This document shows, in pieces, positions 62,190-64,000 of a stretch of 64,000 nt of DNA (position 1 is the stretch's first letter; each line of letters begins with the position of its first letter). The notes under the pieces were generated by a model. It did not search any database, had not been told where the DNA came from, and saw nothing but the letters and a program-made list of their open reading frames with translations. The position numbers were made by a program, and so were the translations under genes. This DNA is from Euonymus europaeus (lineage: Eukaryota; Streptophyta; Magnoliopsida; Celastrales; Celastraceae): assembly GCA_963580455.1 (NCBI GenBank), contig OY756962.1:15332001-15396000 (forward strand), in the 5' to 3' direction.

Positions 62190-64000
62190 GAGCAACTTCG
62201 GACCATCACAATTGCTCGGTGTACACTTTTTATTGTTCTTCTATGTCAAATTTTAGGAGTATAAGCTTTCAAGATTATTTTGATGCTAAAACACCATCTT
62301 TCTATGACAAATGGACAAAACCAATAAAAGACCCTCCATAGAGAGAGTTGAGCAACTTCGGACTATCAAAGTTGCTCGGTGTACACTTTTTATTGTTATT
62401 CTATGTCAAAGTTTATGAGTATAAGCTTCCAAGATTATTTCGATTCCAAATCACCAACTTTCTATGACAAATGGATAAAACCGTTAAAAGCTCCTCCATA
62501 GAGAGAGTTGAGCAACTTCGGACCATCAAAGTTGCTCGGTGTACACTTTTTATTGTTCTTCTATGTCAAATTTTATGAGTATAAGCTTCCTAGATTATTT
62601 CGATTCCAAATCACCAACTTTCTATGAGAAATGGGCAAAACCGTTAAAAGCTCCTCCATAGAGAGAGTTGAGCAACTTCGAACCAACAAAGTTGCTCGGG
62701 ATACAATTTTTATTGTTCTTCTTTGTCAAATTTTACGAGTATAAGCTTCCTAGATTATTTCGATGCTAAAACACCATCTTTCTATGACAAATGGACTAAA
62801 CCGATAAAAGCCCCTCCATAGAGAGAGTTGAGCAACTTAGGACCATCAAAGTTGCTCGGTGTACACTTTTTATTGTTATACTATGTCCAATTTTATGAGT
62901 ATAAGCTTCGAAGATTATTTCGATTCCAAATCAACAACTTTCTATGGGAAATGGACAAAACCGTTCAAAGCTCCTCCATAGAGAGAGTTGAGCAACTTCG
63001 AACCAACAAAGTTGCTCGAAATACACTTTTTAATGTTCTTCTTTGTCAAATTTTACGAGTATAAGCTTCCTAGATTATTTCGATGCCGAAAAATGAACTT
63101 TTTACGACAAACGGACAAAACCATTAAAATCTTCTCCATAGAGAGAGTTGAGCAACTTCGGACCATCAAAGTTGCTCGGTGTACACTTTTTATTGTTCTT
63201 CTATGTCAAATTTTACGAGTACAAGCTTCCAAGATTATTTCGATGCCAAATTAACACCATCTTTCTATGACAAATGGACAAAACCGTTAAAAGCTCCTCC
63301 ATAGAGAGAGTTGAGCAACTTCGGACCATCAAAGTTGCTCGGTGTACATTTTTTATTGTTCTTCTACGTCAAATTTTACGAGTACAAGCTTCCAAGATTA
63401 TTTCGATGCCAAAACAGCACCAACTTTTTATCACAAATGGACAAAACCGTTAAAAGCTCCTACATAGAGAGAGTGGGGCAACTTTGGACCACCAAAGTTG
63501 CTCGGGATAAACTTTTTATTGTTCTTCTATGTCAAATTTTACGAGTATAAGTTTCCTAGATTATTTCGATGCTAAAACACCATCTATCTATGACAAATGG
63601 ACAAAACCGTTAAAAGCTCCTCTATAGAGATAGTTGAGCAACTTCGGACAATCAAAGTTGCTCGGTGTACACTTTTTATTATTCTTCTACGTCAAATTTT
63701 ACGAGTACAAGCTTCCAAAATTATTTCGATGCCAAAACAACACCAACTTTTTATCACAAATCGACAAAACCGTTAAAAGCTCCTACATAGAGAGAGTGAG
63801 GCAACTTTGGACTACCAAAGTTGCTCGGGATACACTTTTTATTGTTCTTCTTTGTCAAATTTTACGAGTATAAGCTTCCTAAATTATTTCGATGCCAAAA
63901 CACCATCTTTCTATGACAAATGGACAAAACCGATAAAAGCCCCTCCATAGAGAGAGTTGAGCAACTTCGGACCATCAAAGTTGCTCGATGTACACTTTTT
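62190..64000 (+). repeat. Family-1-like HOR of about 21-22 monomers, cut by window end
   Basis: The unit near 62990, with core CGAAAAATGAAC, repeats the one near 59464 at 3526 bp. The units at 63313, 63476, 63636 and 63959 repeat 59944, 60107, 60267 and 60590 at 3369 bp, so one monomer was lost between the two offsets. The unit at 63150 is 163 bp through a different change (CCAAATTAACACC). The window stops 42 bases into the monomer at 63959. Confidence 0.78.

Larger units (their letters stand above)
1..64000 (+). repeat. Tandem satellite array, about 160-bp monomer, head to tail
   Basis: The whole window consists of copies of one unit. The anchor GAGCAAC recurs at 154, 314, 474, 634, 794, 954 and so on to 63959, giving about 398 complete monomers. 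All lie in the same orientation; I found no inverted block and no interruption. Typical order in a unit: dyad GAGCAACTT...AAGTTGCTC, then GGTGTACAC or GGGATACAC, a T-rich stretch, TCAAATTTTA, GAGTATAAGCTTCC, ATTATTTCGAT, a variable core of about 30 bp, GACAAAACCGTTAAAAGC and CCATAGAGAGAG. There is no gene in any part of the window. Nucleosome-scale length and HOR structure suggest centromeric or pericentromeric satellite; that role is inference. Confidence 0.98.

Noticed and set aside
1..64000. CRISPR array
   Set aside because: Regular spacing, but there are no unique spacers; the whole 160 bp is repeated, and there are no cas genes.
1..64000. Assignment to a named species or satellite family
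   Set aside because: Unit length, HindIII site and AT-richness fit many plant satellites. I do not recognise the sequence well enough to name one; a similarity search of the consensus against satellite collections would decide.
1..64000. tRNA, rRNA or other structured RNA genes
   Set aside because: No cloverleaf, rRNA core or promoter box was seen; all sequence is accounted for by the monomer.

Overview
The window is one uninterrupted array of tandem satellite DNA. I see no gene, RNA gene or transposon. The basic unit is about 160 bp, AT-rich, always in the same orientation, and carries a HindIII site (AAGCTT) in most copies. Starting each unit at the conserved GAGCAAC, I could follow about 398 complete monomers from position 154 to 63958, plus partial units at both ends. 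Almost all are 160 bp. Rare indel types of 159, 161, 162 and 163 bp serve as markers. The organism cannot be named. A nucleosome-sized HindIII satellite tens of kilobases long with higher-order repeats (HORs) suggests a eukaryotic centromere or pericentromere, most likely a plant; this is inference.

Layout. 1-2396: family-1 monomers, a displaced copy of 20223-21655 for the first 1.4 kb. 2397-12345: two adjacent copies of a 31-monomer HOR (4975 and 4974 bp). 12346-19575: one complete and one interrupted copy of a shortened 24-monomer form (3855 bp). 19576-24536: mosaic. 24537-33033: a 27-monomer form (4328 bp) and a second, incomplete copy. 32874-33993: transition. 33994-57064: family 2, with units of 17, 19, 23, 19, 14, 14 and 23 monomers, many passing through one marker monomer. 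57065-59943: transition. 59944-64000: family-1 variants return, in a unit of about 21-22 monomers that is cut by the window end.

The best candidate for biology is a dyad present in nearly every monomer: GAGCAACTT and AAGTTGCTC around a 10-nt centre. Two sequence-divergent monomer classes lengthen the stem by different paired changes, to 12 bp with a 4-nt loop or 10 bp with a 4-nt loop. This looks like selection or biased spread of a foldable element, as proposed for centromeres that lack CENP-B boxes. Several hybrid monomers show where out-of-register exchanges took place; they keep the 160-bp register and their breakpoints fall in the dyad or in the segment after the HindIII site.

The many 60-150 codon open frames are by-products of the repeat. 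The ones I checked start at TTG or GTG, they have no independent coding signal, and the unit length is not a multiple of three.
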